64,000 nucleotides of DNA from Hallerella sp964587155 (GTDB lineage: Bacteria > Fibrobacterota > Fibrobacteria > Fibrobacterales > Fibrobacteraceae), in assembly GCA_964587155.1 (NCBI GenBank), contig CAZPKF010000002.1, positions 1 through 64,000 of the forward strand, given 5' to 3'. The position numbers and the translations under genes were made by a program. A model generated the notes under the pieces. It did no database searches, was not told the DNA's origin, and saw only the letters and a list, made by a program, of their open reading frames with translations. Shown here one piece after another: positions 44,696-53,349 of the stretch. Position 1 is the stretch's first letter. The number at the start of each line of letters is the position of its first letter.

Positions 44696-46667
44696 ATGGC
44701 GACAACGGTAGAATCCCTTCGCAAATCCATTGGGAAAAAGAAGCCTTCTCGGGCATTCGCTTGGCTTGCCGATTTACTTTGTCAAAATGGCGATCTCGAT
44801 GGAGCGTTGCAATGCGCCCAAGAAGGAATTCTTCATTTTCCGGACAGCGAAGAAGGTTTGCTTGTCCTCTCCAAAATTTGGATGCTAAAGGAAGATTTTG
44901 ACCAAGTTATTGAAGCGTGTGAATCGGTCCTTTTGAAAAATCCATATTGCCTTTCGGCACTCCGCCGTTTGGGTGACGCTTACGATAAGAAGGGCGATGA
45001 GGAACACCGGAATCATTATTACCAGTTGTTGCATGATTTGGATCCGCTTGATGCGTTTTGGAGCGAAGAATATGCTCCGAAAATCACAGAATCGTTGATG
45101 GACACACCAGTGGCGGCCGCTGCAGCAGAACCGTCGTTGGATGCCATATTAAAAGATGCGCCGCCGCTGAATTTGCCAGAAGACGTTCCGCTTAAGGAAG
45201 AATCGTTGAATTTGCCTGTGGAACCGCAGGAGTCTGACGCTCCGAAAGCGGGTGGCATTTTTGAAAAATCTTTGGAAAATGAACCGGCAACGGAGATTCG
45301 TCAGGAACCGGAAGTGGCTGCAGAAAATTCAAAACCGGCAGAAGAAGATCCGTTTTCTTCGCTGTCGAGTTTGCTCCCGGCGAATGATGAACACGATGAT
45401 GAAGTCTCTTTCGGCGATTTGGAACACAGCTTGGACGATGCGCTTGCAGGATTTGCTCCGACGAATACAGACAAGGATCAATTCCCGACCGATGAAATTG
45501 ACGGTAGCGACATTTCTTCTGCTCTTTCCGGAATTTTTGGCACTGCAGAAACGGAAGAATCCTCCCTTGCAGAAGCCACCAATGATCCGTTGAAAGAATC
45601 GCATCCTGTTGAAGAACCAGTGAAAGATGACAAACCGCAAAGCCTTTCGGATGCGTTTGACGATATCTTTGGGGAAGATGAATTGCCCGAAGAATTTGTT
45701 CCTTCGGCACAGTCTGAATCGCCATCTGCAGAGTCAGGGGATCCTTCTGCGGCATCGGATACCGCCGCCACGCCCAATCTAGAAAGCAGCGTAGAAAGTT
45801 CTTTCGACAGCTTGTTCGGCAACGAGTCCGACGCCCTCCCGACCGAAGATTTGACGTTACCGGCGGAGCCCGCTTCGACACCGTCCGAATCTTCCACGGC
45901 ATCGGATACCGCCGCCACGCCCAGTCTAGAAAGCAGCGTAGAAAGTTCTTTCGACAGTTTGTTCGGCAACGAGTCCGACGCCCTCCCGACCGAAGATTTG
46001 ACGTTACCGGCGGNNNNNNNNNNNNNNNNNNNNNNNNNNNNNNNNNNNNNNNNNNNNNNNNNNNNNNNNNNNNNNNNNNNNNNNNNNNNNNNNNNNNNNN
46101 NNNNNNNNNNNNNCGGATACCGCCGCCACGCCCAGTCTAGAAAGCAGCGTAGAAAGTTCTTTCGACAGCTTGTTCGGCAACGAGTCCGACGCCCTCCCGA
46201 CCGAAGATTTGACGTTACCGGCGGAGCCCGCTTCGACACCGTCCGAATCTTCCACGGCATCGGATACCGCCGCCACGCCCAGTCTAGAAAGCAGCGTAGA
46301 AAGTTCTTTCGACAGCTTGTTCGGCAACGAGTCCGACGCCCTCCCGACCGAAGATTTGACGTTACCGGCGGAGCCCGCTTCGACACCGTCCGAATCTTCC
46401 ACGGCATCGGATACCGCCGCCACGCCCAGTCTAGAAAGCAGCGTAGAAAGTTCTTTCGACAGTTTGTTCGGCAACGAATCCGACGCTCTTGAAGAAGATC
46501 CGACAACCAGTACGCGGACTCTTGCTGAGATTTATTTTGAACAGGGCGTTTATGACGAATCCATCAAAATTTACAAGGATTTGATTCGCAAGTCACCGGA
46601 CGATGCGTCTTTGCAGACTCGCCTTGAAGAAATTGAAAAAATTCGCCACGAAAAATTAAACGGCTGA
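44696..46667 (+). CDS. TPR protein with tandem 49-residue repeats, interrupted by an assembly gap
   Basis: An acidic protein in three parts. Residues 1-115 contain TPR motifs (AFAWLADLLCQNGDLDGALQCAQEGIL and two more). A low-complexity Glu/Asp/Ser/Pro-rich region follows, ending in near-identical 49-residue repeats (147 bp each). The C-terminus (about 46500-46667) is one TPR (TLAEIYFEQGVYDESIKIYKDLI). No signal peptide is seen. The gap of 100 N at 46014 shifts the apparent frame by one, but the flanking repeats predict a true missing length of 36 bp plus multiples of 147, which restores it. So the gene is probably intact, and its true length is unknown. The design recalls pilus-linked scaffolds (FimV-like), and pilT follows 19 nt later. 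Confidence 0.75.
45756..46490 (+). repeat. 147-bp tandem repeat array (49 codons)
   Basis: Units start at 45756, 45903 (cut by the gap at 46013), 46114, 46261 and 46408 (partial, diverging near 46490). Units are almost identical in DNA, differing at a few bases. The translated unit contains SLESSVESSFDSLFGNESDA and LPTEDLTLPAEPASTPSES. Confidence 0.97.
46014..46113. other. Assembly gap (100 N)
   Basis: Exactly 100 N, a conventional placeholder for a gap of unknown size, lies inside the near-identical repeat array where short reads cannot be placed. Confidence 0.99.
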
Positions 46668-46686
46668 TGCGACAAACGGAGGACGG

Positions 46687-47787
46687 ATGTCTGCTTTGAA
46701 AATTGAACAGCTTTTGCGTTTGATGGCGCAAAAAAAGGCTTCGGACTTGCACATTCGCGTCGGCGTTCCACCAATATATCGAATCAACGGAAAATTGACA
46801 CGAGTCTTAGATACACCAATCGACGCTTCGACGATGGATGAATTTTTGGTGGACATGATGAACCGGGATCAAATGCACCGATTCGAAACCAATAAAGAAT
46901 GTGATTTTGCTGTGGGCGCTAGGGACATGGGACGTTTCCGCGTAAACGTTTTTAGACAGCGCGGTTCTTCGGCCATGGTGATTCGCCATATCAAAGCGAG
47001 CATTCCCAAATTTCAGGAACTGAAACTCCCCGATGTGATTTTGGAACTTGCAGAACGCAAGCGAGGTCTTGTCCTTGTCACGGGAACAACGGGCTCTGGA
47101 AAATCGACTTGCTTGGCGTCGATGATAGATCATTTGAACGATACCGTTTCGGACAATATCATTACGGTGGAGGATCCGATTGAATACTTGCACAAGGATC
47201 GTACTTCGATTATTTCCCAGCGTGAAATCGGAGTGGATACGAATTCTTATGCAAATGCACTTCGGTCGGCATTGCGCCAGGATCCCGATGTTTTGCTGGT
47301 CGGTGAAATTCGAGATTTGGAAACGATGCAAATTGCGTTGACCGCTGCGGATACGGGTCACATGGTCTTTGCGACAATTCACACGACCAATGCGACAGAA
47401 ACGATTGCTCGTGTACTTTCCATGTATCCACCGCACCAGCACGATGAAGTCCGCCTTCTCCTCGGCGAATGCTTGGCGGGAATCATCAGTTTGCGCTTGC
47501 TTCCCATGGCAGATGGTTCGGGGCGTGTTCCCGCTGCAGAAGTCATGGTCAACACGGCGGCCATTCGGGAATACATCATCGACAAAAATAAAACGGGCAT
47601 GATTGAGCAGGCGATAGCAGAAGGTCATATGCAATATCACAGTCAGACATTTGACCAGGCGTTGCTAGATCTTTATGCCAAGCAGCTGATCACTTATGAA
47701 GTGGCTTTGGCTGCAGCGACAAATCCGGACGACTTTGACTTGAAGGTGCGCGGCATTTCGGGAACTTCCGACCGCGGATGGATGTAA
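46687..47787 (+). CDS. pilT: Type IV pilus retraction ATPase PilT
   Basis: A 366-residue secretion ATPase that depolymerises pilin during twitching or gliding. Walker A is GTTGSGKST (about residues 132-140). The Asp box is TVEDPIEYLH, Walker B LLVGEIRDLETMQIA, and the His box FATIHTTNATETIARV. The C-terminal AIREYIIDKNKTGMIEQAI (the usual PilT AIRNLIRE-like motif) distinguishes it from PilB. GGAGG lies just upstream of the ATG. It is between the repeat-TPR protein and nadE; no pilin genes are nearby. Confidence 0.95.
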   Translation: MSALKIEQLLRLMAQKKASDLHIRVGVPPIYRINGKLTRVLDTPIDASTMDEFLVDMMNRDQMHRFETNKECDFAVGARDMGRFRVNVFRQRGSSAMVIRHIKASIPKFQELKLPDVILELAERKRGLVLVTGTTGSGKSTCLASMIDHLNDTVSDNIITVEDPIEYLHKDRTSIISQREIGVDTNSYANALRSALRQDPDVLLVGEIRDLETMQIALTAADTGHMVFATIHTTNATETIARVLSMYPPHQHDEVRLLLGECLAGIISLRLLPMADGSGRVPAAEVMVNTAAIREYIIDKNKTGMIEQAIAEGHMQYHSQTFDQALLDLYAKQLITYEVALAAATNPDDFDLKVRGISGTSDRGWM

Positions 47788-47791
47788 GGAT

Positions 47792-49615
47792 ATGAAAATT
47801 TACATGGCTCAAATGGAAATCGTTCCTGGAAATCCGGAAACGAATTTTTCGACGATTCAGCGATTTATAGAAGAGGGCATTCGGGCTTCTGCGGATTTAA
47901 TCGTCTTTCCAGAAATGTGCGTCCCCGGTTACTTGCTTTCGGACTTATGGGAAGAAAATTCTTTTGTGGAACGTTGTCTTCGCATCAACGAATCCATTTG
48001 TGCGCTATCCCGGAAAGTGGATATTTTGTTTGGGAGCGTTGCCAGAGAAAATGAAAATGGGGAAAACGGGCGCGCCTTGTTGTACAATGCGGCGTATTAC
48101 GCGTCTCAGGGAGAATTTAAAACTCTTGTAGATTGCCGTGGTGTGCAAAAAAAGTTTTTGCCGAAGACGCTTTTGCCCAGTTACCGGGAATTTGATGAAC
48201 CGCGATATTTTTCGGATTTGAGAAAATTGGCACAAACGCATGGACTTGCGATGGATGAAATCCTGGCGCCGGTCAATGTCGGCGAAATCCGCTTGGGAAT
48301 CACAATTTGTGAAGATGGTTGGGATTCACTGTATCAGATTAAACCGTTTGACATTTTGCGGAAAAAAATGTCTACCGAGGATTTGTTCATCAACATTTCT
48401 TGTTCTCCTTATACGCAAGGAAAGGACCGTGCCCGCGATAGGGTTTTTGGAACTCATGCGCAGAATGCCGCAATTCCTCTTTTGTATGTAAATGCCGTTG
48501 GGACGCAGAACAACGGAAAAAACATTTATGCATTCGAAGGAGATTCCAGCGTATACGAAGCATCGGGGAAAAGCCTTTTTTCGCTTCCGATTTTTGAAGA
48601 ACACGGAACGTTGGTATCGTGGGAAAATGGAAAATTAGAAGTCTTTGAAGAAGAATCCGAAAGAGAGTCGGGAATCGCGGAAGTGCACCGCGCCTTGGTT
48701 TATATGATCCGCAAGAATCTTTCGCGATTTGGCATTCGGAAAATTGCTATCGGAGCTTCGGGCGGAATCGACAGTGCGGTCAGCGCAGCCCTGTATGCAG
48801 AAGCGATTGGAAGTGAAAATGTGTTCCTTGTGAATATGCCCACGCGATTCAATTCAAAGACAACTCGGGATGCCGCGAAAGAATTGGCGGACAATCTCGG
48901 ATGTCCTTACATGGTCGCTCCCATTGAAGACGTGGCGACAGTTCTTTGCAAAAACCTTGCGGAAAATTCGTTTGTACGAAATGACGTGAAGATGAATGTG
49001 GAAGGCATTCATTATGAAAATTTGCAGGCGCGTCTTCGCAGTGCTGCATTCTTAGCGACAATTGCGAGCGTCGTTGGAGCTGGATTTACTTGCAACGGCA
49101 ATAAGAGTGAAATCACGGTCGGGTATTGTACGCTTTACGGCGATACTTCGGGTGTGATGTGCGCACTGGGTGATTTGTGGAAAACGGAAGTGTATGCGTT
49201 GGCCAAAGAAATTAATTCCCGAAAACCAGTTATTCCCCAAGCGTCGATTGATATTCCGGCTTCTGCGGAACTTTCCAGTGCTCAAAATGTTGATCAGGGA
49301 ATGGGAGACCCGATTCTTTATCCCTATCACGACAAGCTTTTCGCTTTTTGGATGGAACGTTGGAACAGGAACGGCATCGCGGATTCCGAAGCGCTGTTGA
49401 ACAGCGGTGTTTCGGCTTATTGTAAAAATCTGGGTGTCGATGAAGCTTATTTCCGCAAACATTTTCATTCAAATGAAGAAGTGATGGACGATATGCGCCG
49501 CTGGTGGCGGCGCTATCGCGGAATTGCGCTGGCCAAGCGGATTCAAATGCCTCCAGTTCTTTCTGTTTCACGTCGGGCCTATGGGTTTGATTTCCGTGAA
49601 TCCCAGCTGGGCTGA
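47792..49615 (+). CDS. nadE: Glutamine-dependent NAD+ synthetase
   Basis: A 607-residue two-domain enzyme making NAD+ from deamido-NAD+ with glutamine-derived ammonia. The N-terminal nitrilase-type glutaminase domain has its triad at Glu41, Lys125 and Cys173 (TICEDGWD). The C-terminal synthetase domain has the PP-loop IGASGGIDSAVSAALY (about residue 320) and later NKSEITVGYCTLYGD. Length is normal for the glutamine-dependent type. It starts 4 nt after pilT and ends the long rightward gene run. Confidence 0.96.
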   Translation: MKIYMAQMEIVPGNPETNFSTIQRFIEEGIRASADLIVFPEMCVPGYLLSDLWEENSFVERCLRINESICALSRKVDILFGSVARENENGENGRALLYNAAYYASQGEFKTLVDCRGVQKKFLPKTLLPSYREFDEPRYFSDLRKLAQTHGLAMDEILAPVNVGEIRLGITICEDGWDSLYQIKPFDILRKKMSTEDLFINISCSPYTQGKDRARDRVFGTHAQNAAIPLLYVNAVGTQNNGKNIYAFEGDSSVYEASGKSLFSLPIFEEHGTLVSWENGKLEVFEEESERESGIAEVHRALVYMIRKNLSRFGIRKIAIGASGGIDSAVSAALYAEAIGSENVFLVNMPTRFNSKTTRDAAKELADNLGCPYMVAPIEDVATVLCKNLAENSFVRNDVKMNVEGIHYENLQARLRSAAFLATIASVVGAGFTCNGNKSEITVGYCTLYGDTSGVMCALGDLWKTEVYALAKEINSRKPVIPQASIDIPASAELSSAQNVDQGMGDPILYPYHDKLFAFWMERWNRNGIADSEALLNSGVSAYCKNLGVDEAYFRKHFHSNEEVMDDMRRWWRRYRGIALAKRIQMPPVLSVSRRAYGFDFRESQLG

Positions 49616-49642
49616 AGGCTTTGTGCGATAAACGAAAATTAA

Positions 49643-49681
49643 AAAATGGACTTTTGAAAAATTTGGACGCCAATCCATTTT
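49643..49681 (+). terminator. Hairpin after nadE
   Basis: Outer arms AAAATGGA (49643-49650) and TCCATTTT (49674-49681) enclose TTGG/CCAA. The right arm ends in TTTT and is followed by GAATTT. A similar AAAATGG/CCATTTT fold is at 35067-35099. Confidence 0.45.
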
Positions 49682-49699
49682 GAATTTCAAACAGTGAAT

Positions 49700-49707
49700 T
49701 AGATTTA
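49700..49707 (+). promoter_or_regulatory. TAGATT -10 element, 49712 gene
   Basis: TAGATTTA; the hexamer ends 6 nt before the ATG, predicting a leaderless mRNA. Confidence 0.45.
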
Positions 49708-49711
49708 GAAC

Positions 49712-51337
49712 ATGAAGATTTTCATGTTGGTGGCTTTGACGTGCCCGCTTCTTTTGGCGGCGGGACTTGTGCGGCAAGATTTGGACTATGCCGATGGAAT
49801 GCAGACTTTTTATAACCCAGACAGGGGATTTTACACGCCTCAGGTGTTGCATTTGAAACCCGAAGGAACGACTCCCATTCAAAAACCGTATGGGAAGTTT
49901 TTGCATTTGCGGGCGGAACTTTCTGAATTCAGCAGCCGCGCTCCAATCAAGATCGAAGGAACCGACACGACTTGGGGAAAAAGCATGCCGTTGACGGAAG
50001 ATGCGTTGAATGTATTGCGCGAATCTTTTCAGGGAATACGGAACTTTGGAGGGACGGCAATCGTCCGTTTCTGTTACGATCCTTGGTATGATGGTAAATC
50101 GAATACAGGGCCGGACCAGGCGACAGTCCTAGAACATGTGAAGCAATTGGCGGCAGTCCTTTCGGAAAATACGGATGTCATTACGGCGGTGGAAATGGGA
50201 ATGTATGGAGCTTATGGTGAAATGCATTCCGATACGACGATCACCTATGAACGCGTTTCAGAAGCGATCAACCTGATGCTTCGGAATACGCCGCCGGAAT
50301 TGAAAATTTTAACGCGGACGGCAAAATACGCTGCGGCTGTTTTGGGCGTTTCTGATTGGGGAAAGAATTTCAATTTGGAAAATGAACAATTCAAAGCAGT
50401 GGCAGCGCAAAAGGGCGACACGATTTACCGCGTGGGAATGTTCAACGACGGCTACTTGGGAACGCAATACGATTACGGTAGTTGGGACGTTTCCTGCGAA
50501 ACGGGAATCTGCCGTGAAGAAGGCGTTGCGTGGCTTGAAAAATACGGAGTGAACACGCCTTATGGGGGCGAAGCCCTGACAACTGCTCCTGGTTATAAAG
50601 TCATCAACACGCCAGAGTTTCTCGCTTATGAAGGATTCCGTACACATACAAGTTATTTGAACATTCAATGGAACGACAAGTTGATTGATAGCTGGAAAAA
50701 AGTCCAGTTTCAGAAAAAAGATTTCGAATACGATTCTTCGGTATCCGGTTTTAAGTACATCGAAGACCATTTGGGCTACCGTTTTGTCTTGCGAAATTCT
50801 CAAATGGTGGATTCTGTTGGTGCGGATAGAAATTTCCGCGCAGTTTTGACTTTGCAAAACGTCGGCTTTGGGAATGTGACGCGCCAAATGTCCGCTTCAT
50901 TGGTTTTGCGTCACCGGGAAACGGGAAATCATTACGAATTTCCATTGCCGGAAATTGATTTTCAAAAAATTCACAGTCGTTTTGTTTCGGTAAAAGGGGA
51001 AGATACGCTGACCACTTTTGATGGAACGGATACGCTCCATTTGCGAACTACCCTCTCGGGTTCCTTGCCGTTGGGAGAGTATTCCGCTTTCTTGAAAGTT
51101 TCTTCGGAAAATGCGCTGCACCACATTCAATTCGCAAATGGATCTTCCCAATACGATTCAACACTCCACGGAAATAAAATTGGAAGTTTTGTGTTGACGG
51201 AAAAGGTCTTGTCTCTTTCTCCACATATGCGAAAAATGGGGAAATTCCACCCTCTCCCAAAATTTTTGTATAACGGTTTGGGACAGCGGTTTCCGTCAAA
51301 CCGGGCGAATGAAGGTGCGAAGAAAAAATTATTTTGA
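49712..51337 (+). CDS. Exported DUF4874/DUF4832-like protein
   Basis: A 541-residue exported protein. A signal peptide covers about residues 1-17 (MKIFMLVALTCPLLLAA). The N-terminal half (to about 330) has the features of DUF4874: YNPDRGFYTPQ, a TIM-barrel-like AIVRFCYDPWYDG strand and MGMYGAYGEMHSD. The C-terminal half (about 345-520) matches a DUF4832-type beta-sandwich (EDHLGYRFVLRN, LTLQNVGFGNVT). Such proteins often sit beside polysaccharide genes and are thought to bind or modify glycans, without proof. The last 30 residues are basic. It is followed after 14 nt by a small gene. Confidence 0.78.
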   Translation: MKIFMLVALTCPLLLAAGLVRQDLDYADGMQTFYNPDRGFYTPQVLHLKPEGTTPIQKPYGKFLHLRAELSEFSSRAPIKIEGTDTTWGKSMPLTEDALNVLRESFQGIRNFGGTAIVRFCYDPWYDGKSNTGPDQATVLEHVKQLAAVLSENTDVITAVEMGMYGAYGEMHSDTTITYERVSEAINLMLRNTPPELKILTRTAKYAAAVLGVSDWGKNFNLENEQFKAVAAQKGDTIYRVGMFNDGYLGTQYDYGSWDVSCETGICREEGVAWLEKYGVNTPYGGEALTTAPGYKVINTPEFLAYEGFRTHTSYLNIQWNDKLIDSWKKVQFQKKDFEYDSSVSGFKYIEDHLGYRFVLRNSQMVDSVGADRNFRAVLTLQNVGFGNVTRQMSASLVLRHRETGNHYEFPLPEIDFQKIHSRFVSVKGEDTLTTFDGTDTLHLRTTLSGSLPLGEYSAFLKVSSENALHHIQFANGSSQYDSTLHGNKIGSFVLTEKVLSLSPHMRKMGKFHPLPKFLYNGLGQRFPSNRANEGAKKKLF

Positions 51338-51351
51338 AATCGAGGTATTGT

Positions 51352-51708
51352 ATGACCAAAAATGAACTGATTGATTTGATTCAAAAAATGGAAAACGCCC
51401 CCTCTTGCTGCAAGGAATTGAAAGCGGCAGGGAAGGCTTATCTAGATGCGGTGGGTTCTGACAAAGAGCAGGAGGCAGCGCGGGCTTTTTGGGAGGAACT
51501 CCGGGAAGATGTTTGTTCCATAGATGCTTTCATTGAATTTACGGCTTCGGAAAAAGGAGCGAAAATTTTTGGCAAAGAGGCTTCCGAAAAGATGCATTCG
51601 GCAGCGCAAGAAGCCAAAGGAAAAGGAATCCGCTATTGTATTTGTGATGCTTGCACGGCAGGCGGAAAAATTCTAGACGATCCATCGGCTTTGGGCGTTT
51701 GCGTTTAA
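51352..51708 (+). CDS. Small conserved cysteine protein of unknown function
   Basis: A 118-residue helical protein. NAPSCCKELKAAGKAYLDAVGSD at the N-terminus and YCICDACTAGGKIL at the C-terminus (CxCxxC) suggest a metal-binding or redox site together with the Cys26-Cys27-like pair. Proteins of this pattern in anaerobes are often named 'Hsp90' in databases, but they share no Hsp90 domain. The ATG at 51352 follows GAGG by about 7 nt. It forms a unit with the preceding gene. Confidence 0.75.
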   Translation: MTKNELIDLIQKMENAPSCCKELKAAGKAYLDAVGSDKEQEAARAFWEELREDVCSIDAFIEFTASEKGAKIFGKEASEKMHSAAQEAKGKGIRYCICDACTAGGKILDDPSALGVCV

Positions 51709-51777
51709 CCGATATCTGTAATGCCGAAAATTCGGCTTTGACCGGATAGAATACAAAAATTTTCTTGTTTATTATTC

Positions 51778-51785
51778 TAAATTTA
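51778..51785 (+). promoter_or_regulatory. TAAATTTA -10 element, nucleotidyltransferase operon
   Basis: The hexamer TAAATT ends 10 nt before the ATG at 51794. A small GCCGA/TCGGC hairpin at 51723-51736 lies upstream and may end the previous unit. Confidence 0.45.
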
Positions 51786-51793
51786 CGCTCATT

Positions 51794-52783
51794 ATGAAAG
51801 TCATTCTACCAGTCGCCGGAACCGGCTCTAGACTCCGTCCGTTCACTTTGTCTTTGCCAAAGTGTCTTCTCCCGATAGCGGGAAAGGCGCTTGTTGAACA
51901 TATCGTGGAGTCTTATTCTTCGCTGCCCGTGACAGAACAGATTTTCATTACCGGTTATAAAGGGGAGCTTGTTGAAGATTTTCTCAAACGGGAACATGTT
52001 GAAAATTCCCGTACGGTCCGCCAGGAAAACCCGCAGGGACTGGGGGAAGCGATTTCTCTTTGCTTGCCTTTTTTGACTGATGATGAACCCGTTCTCATCA
52101 TTTTGGGCGATACGCTTTTTGATGCCGATTTATCGTTTTTGAAAGAGGAAAAAGAAAACGTTTTGATGACGCGAACCGTGGAAGATCCCAGACGTTTTGG
52201 GGTCGCTGTCTCTGATGCGGATGGATATGTGACACGGCTCGTGGAGAAGCCGGAGACGTTCGTTTCGAATGAAGCGTTGGTCGGCATTTATTACATTCGG
52301 GATGTGGCTGCTTTGCGCAAGGCCCTTGAACGCCTGATTCGCGAAGACATCCGTACGCGGAATGAATACCAGCTTACCGATGCGCTTCAAATGATGATCG
52401 ACTGTGGTTGCAAATTCCGCACGGCATCCATCCAGTCGTGGTTGGATTGTGGTACGGCGGATTCTTTTTTGGAAACCAATGCGAAAATTCTTTCGTCGCA
52501 AACAGTTCAAACGTATCAGTTTGAAGGCTCTCGGATTATTCCGCCGTGTTATATCGATGCATCGGCAAAAATTCGCGCCTCTGTTGTTGGGCCGAACGTT
52601 TCTGTCGGTCCTCACGTGGTGATTGAAAATTCGACAATTTCGGATTCCGTCATTTCGGAACAGACAAGTCTTGTGAATTCGGAAATAACGCATTCCATTT
52701 TTGGCGGCGATTCCGAAGTCAAAGGTTTCAAAGGCTCCCTTTATTTGGGAGAGAACTCCAAAGTTATTTCGGAGGATGTGTGA
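51794..52783 (+). CDS. NDP-sugar pyrophosphorylase (glucose-1-phosphate nucleotidyltransferase family)
   Basis: A 329-residue sugar-phosphate nucleotidyltransferase. The N-terminal signature GTGSRLRPFTLSLPKCLLPIAGK (GxGxRxxPxT...PK) spans residues 9-31. LGDTLFDAD carries the metal-binding Asp, and RLVEKPE is conserved. The last 80 residues begin a left-handed beta-helix (IRASVVGPNVSVGPHVVIENSTISDSVIS). It makes an activated sugar such as dTDP- or UDP-glucose; which one is unclear. It overlaps maf by 4 nt. Confidence 0.9.
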   Translation: MKVILPVAGTGSRLRPFTLSLPKCLLPIAGKALVEHIVESYSSLPVTEQIFITGYKGELVEDFLKREHVENSRTVRQENPQGLGEAISLCLPFLTDDEPVLIILGDTLFDADLSFLKEEKENVLMTRTVEDPRRFGVAVSDADGYVTRLVEKPETFVSNEALVGIYYIRDVAALRKALERLIREDIRTRNEYQLTDALQMMIDCGCKFRTASIQSWLDCGTADSFLETNAKILSSQTVQTYQFEGSRIIPPCYIDASAKIRASVVGPNVSVGPHVVIENSTISDSVISEQTSLVNSEITHSIFGGDSEVKGFKGSLYLGENSKVISEDV

Positions 52784-53349
52784 AAAAATTCATTTTGGCC
52801 AGTGCGTCTCCCCGGCGTTCGGCGATTCTTTCTCAACTGAACATTCCGTTCCGCGTGGAAGTTTCCCACTTTGAAGAAAAGGATCCCGGTTTAAAACCCA
52901 AGGATAGACCGAAGTATTTTGCCGAAGAAAAGGCGAAAGAGGTTTCATCGCGGTTCCCCGGAGAGTATGTTTTGGGATTTGACACGCTTGTTTACATGGA
53001 CAGCGCTTCTTTAGGCAAACCGCAAAATGCAGAAGACGCACTTGCTATGTTGCAACGTTTGAACGGCAGTCGCCACAAGGTGATTACCGGAGTTGCCGTT
53101 GCGTTAAATGGAAAAATTGTCGAATCGGCCAAAGAAATTACCGATGTTATCTTTCGCCACGTGACAGAATCGTTCTTGCGGGAATATGTGGACTCCGGAG
53201 AACCGATGGACAAGGCAGGCGCTTATGCGATTCAGGGGCTGGGAGCTTCCCTTGTCAAATCCGTTAACGGTTGCTTTTACAACGTAGTGGGACTCCCTGT
53301 GGCGAAGACCCTTGAATTGATAGAACATTTAGGAGAAGGAAATGTCTAA
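52780..53349 (+). CDS. maf: Maf-like nucleoside triphosphate pyrophosphatase
   Basis: A 189-residue Maf/HAM1-superfamily enzyme that hydrolyses non-canonical nucleotides or dTTP/UTP. Conserved blocks are ILASASPRRSAILSQL (residues 5-20), the EKAKEV region, LGFDTLVYMD, GSRHKVITGVAV and DKAGAYAIQGLGASLVKSVNGCFYNVVGLPV. The start is a GTG at 52780, GGAGG lies 4 nt upstream, and the frame overlaps the previous stop. It overlaps rodZ by 8 nt. Confidence 0.93.
   Translation: MKKFILASASPRRSAILSQLNIPFRVEVSHFEEKDPGLKPKDRPKYFAEEKAKEVSSRFPGEYVLGFDTLVYMDSASLGKPQNAEDALAMLQRLNGSRHKVITGVAVALNGKIVESAKEITDVIFRHVTESFLREYVDSGEPMDKAGAYAIQGLGASLVKSVNGCFYNVVGLPVAKTLELIEHLGEGNV

Noticed and set aside
46014..46113. 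Frameshift or pseudogene in the TPR protein gene
   Set aside because: The frame change equals the difference between 100 N and the 36 bp expected from the repeat period.
45756..46490. CRISPR-like array
   Set aside because: Units are directly adjacent, 147 bp, coding and without spacers.
45478..46506. Antisense frames through the repeat array
   Set aside because: They result from the low-complexity repeats and the N gap; the plus strand keeps flanking TPR homology.
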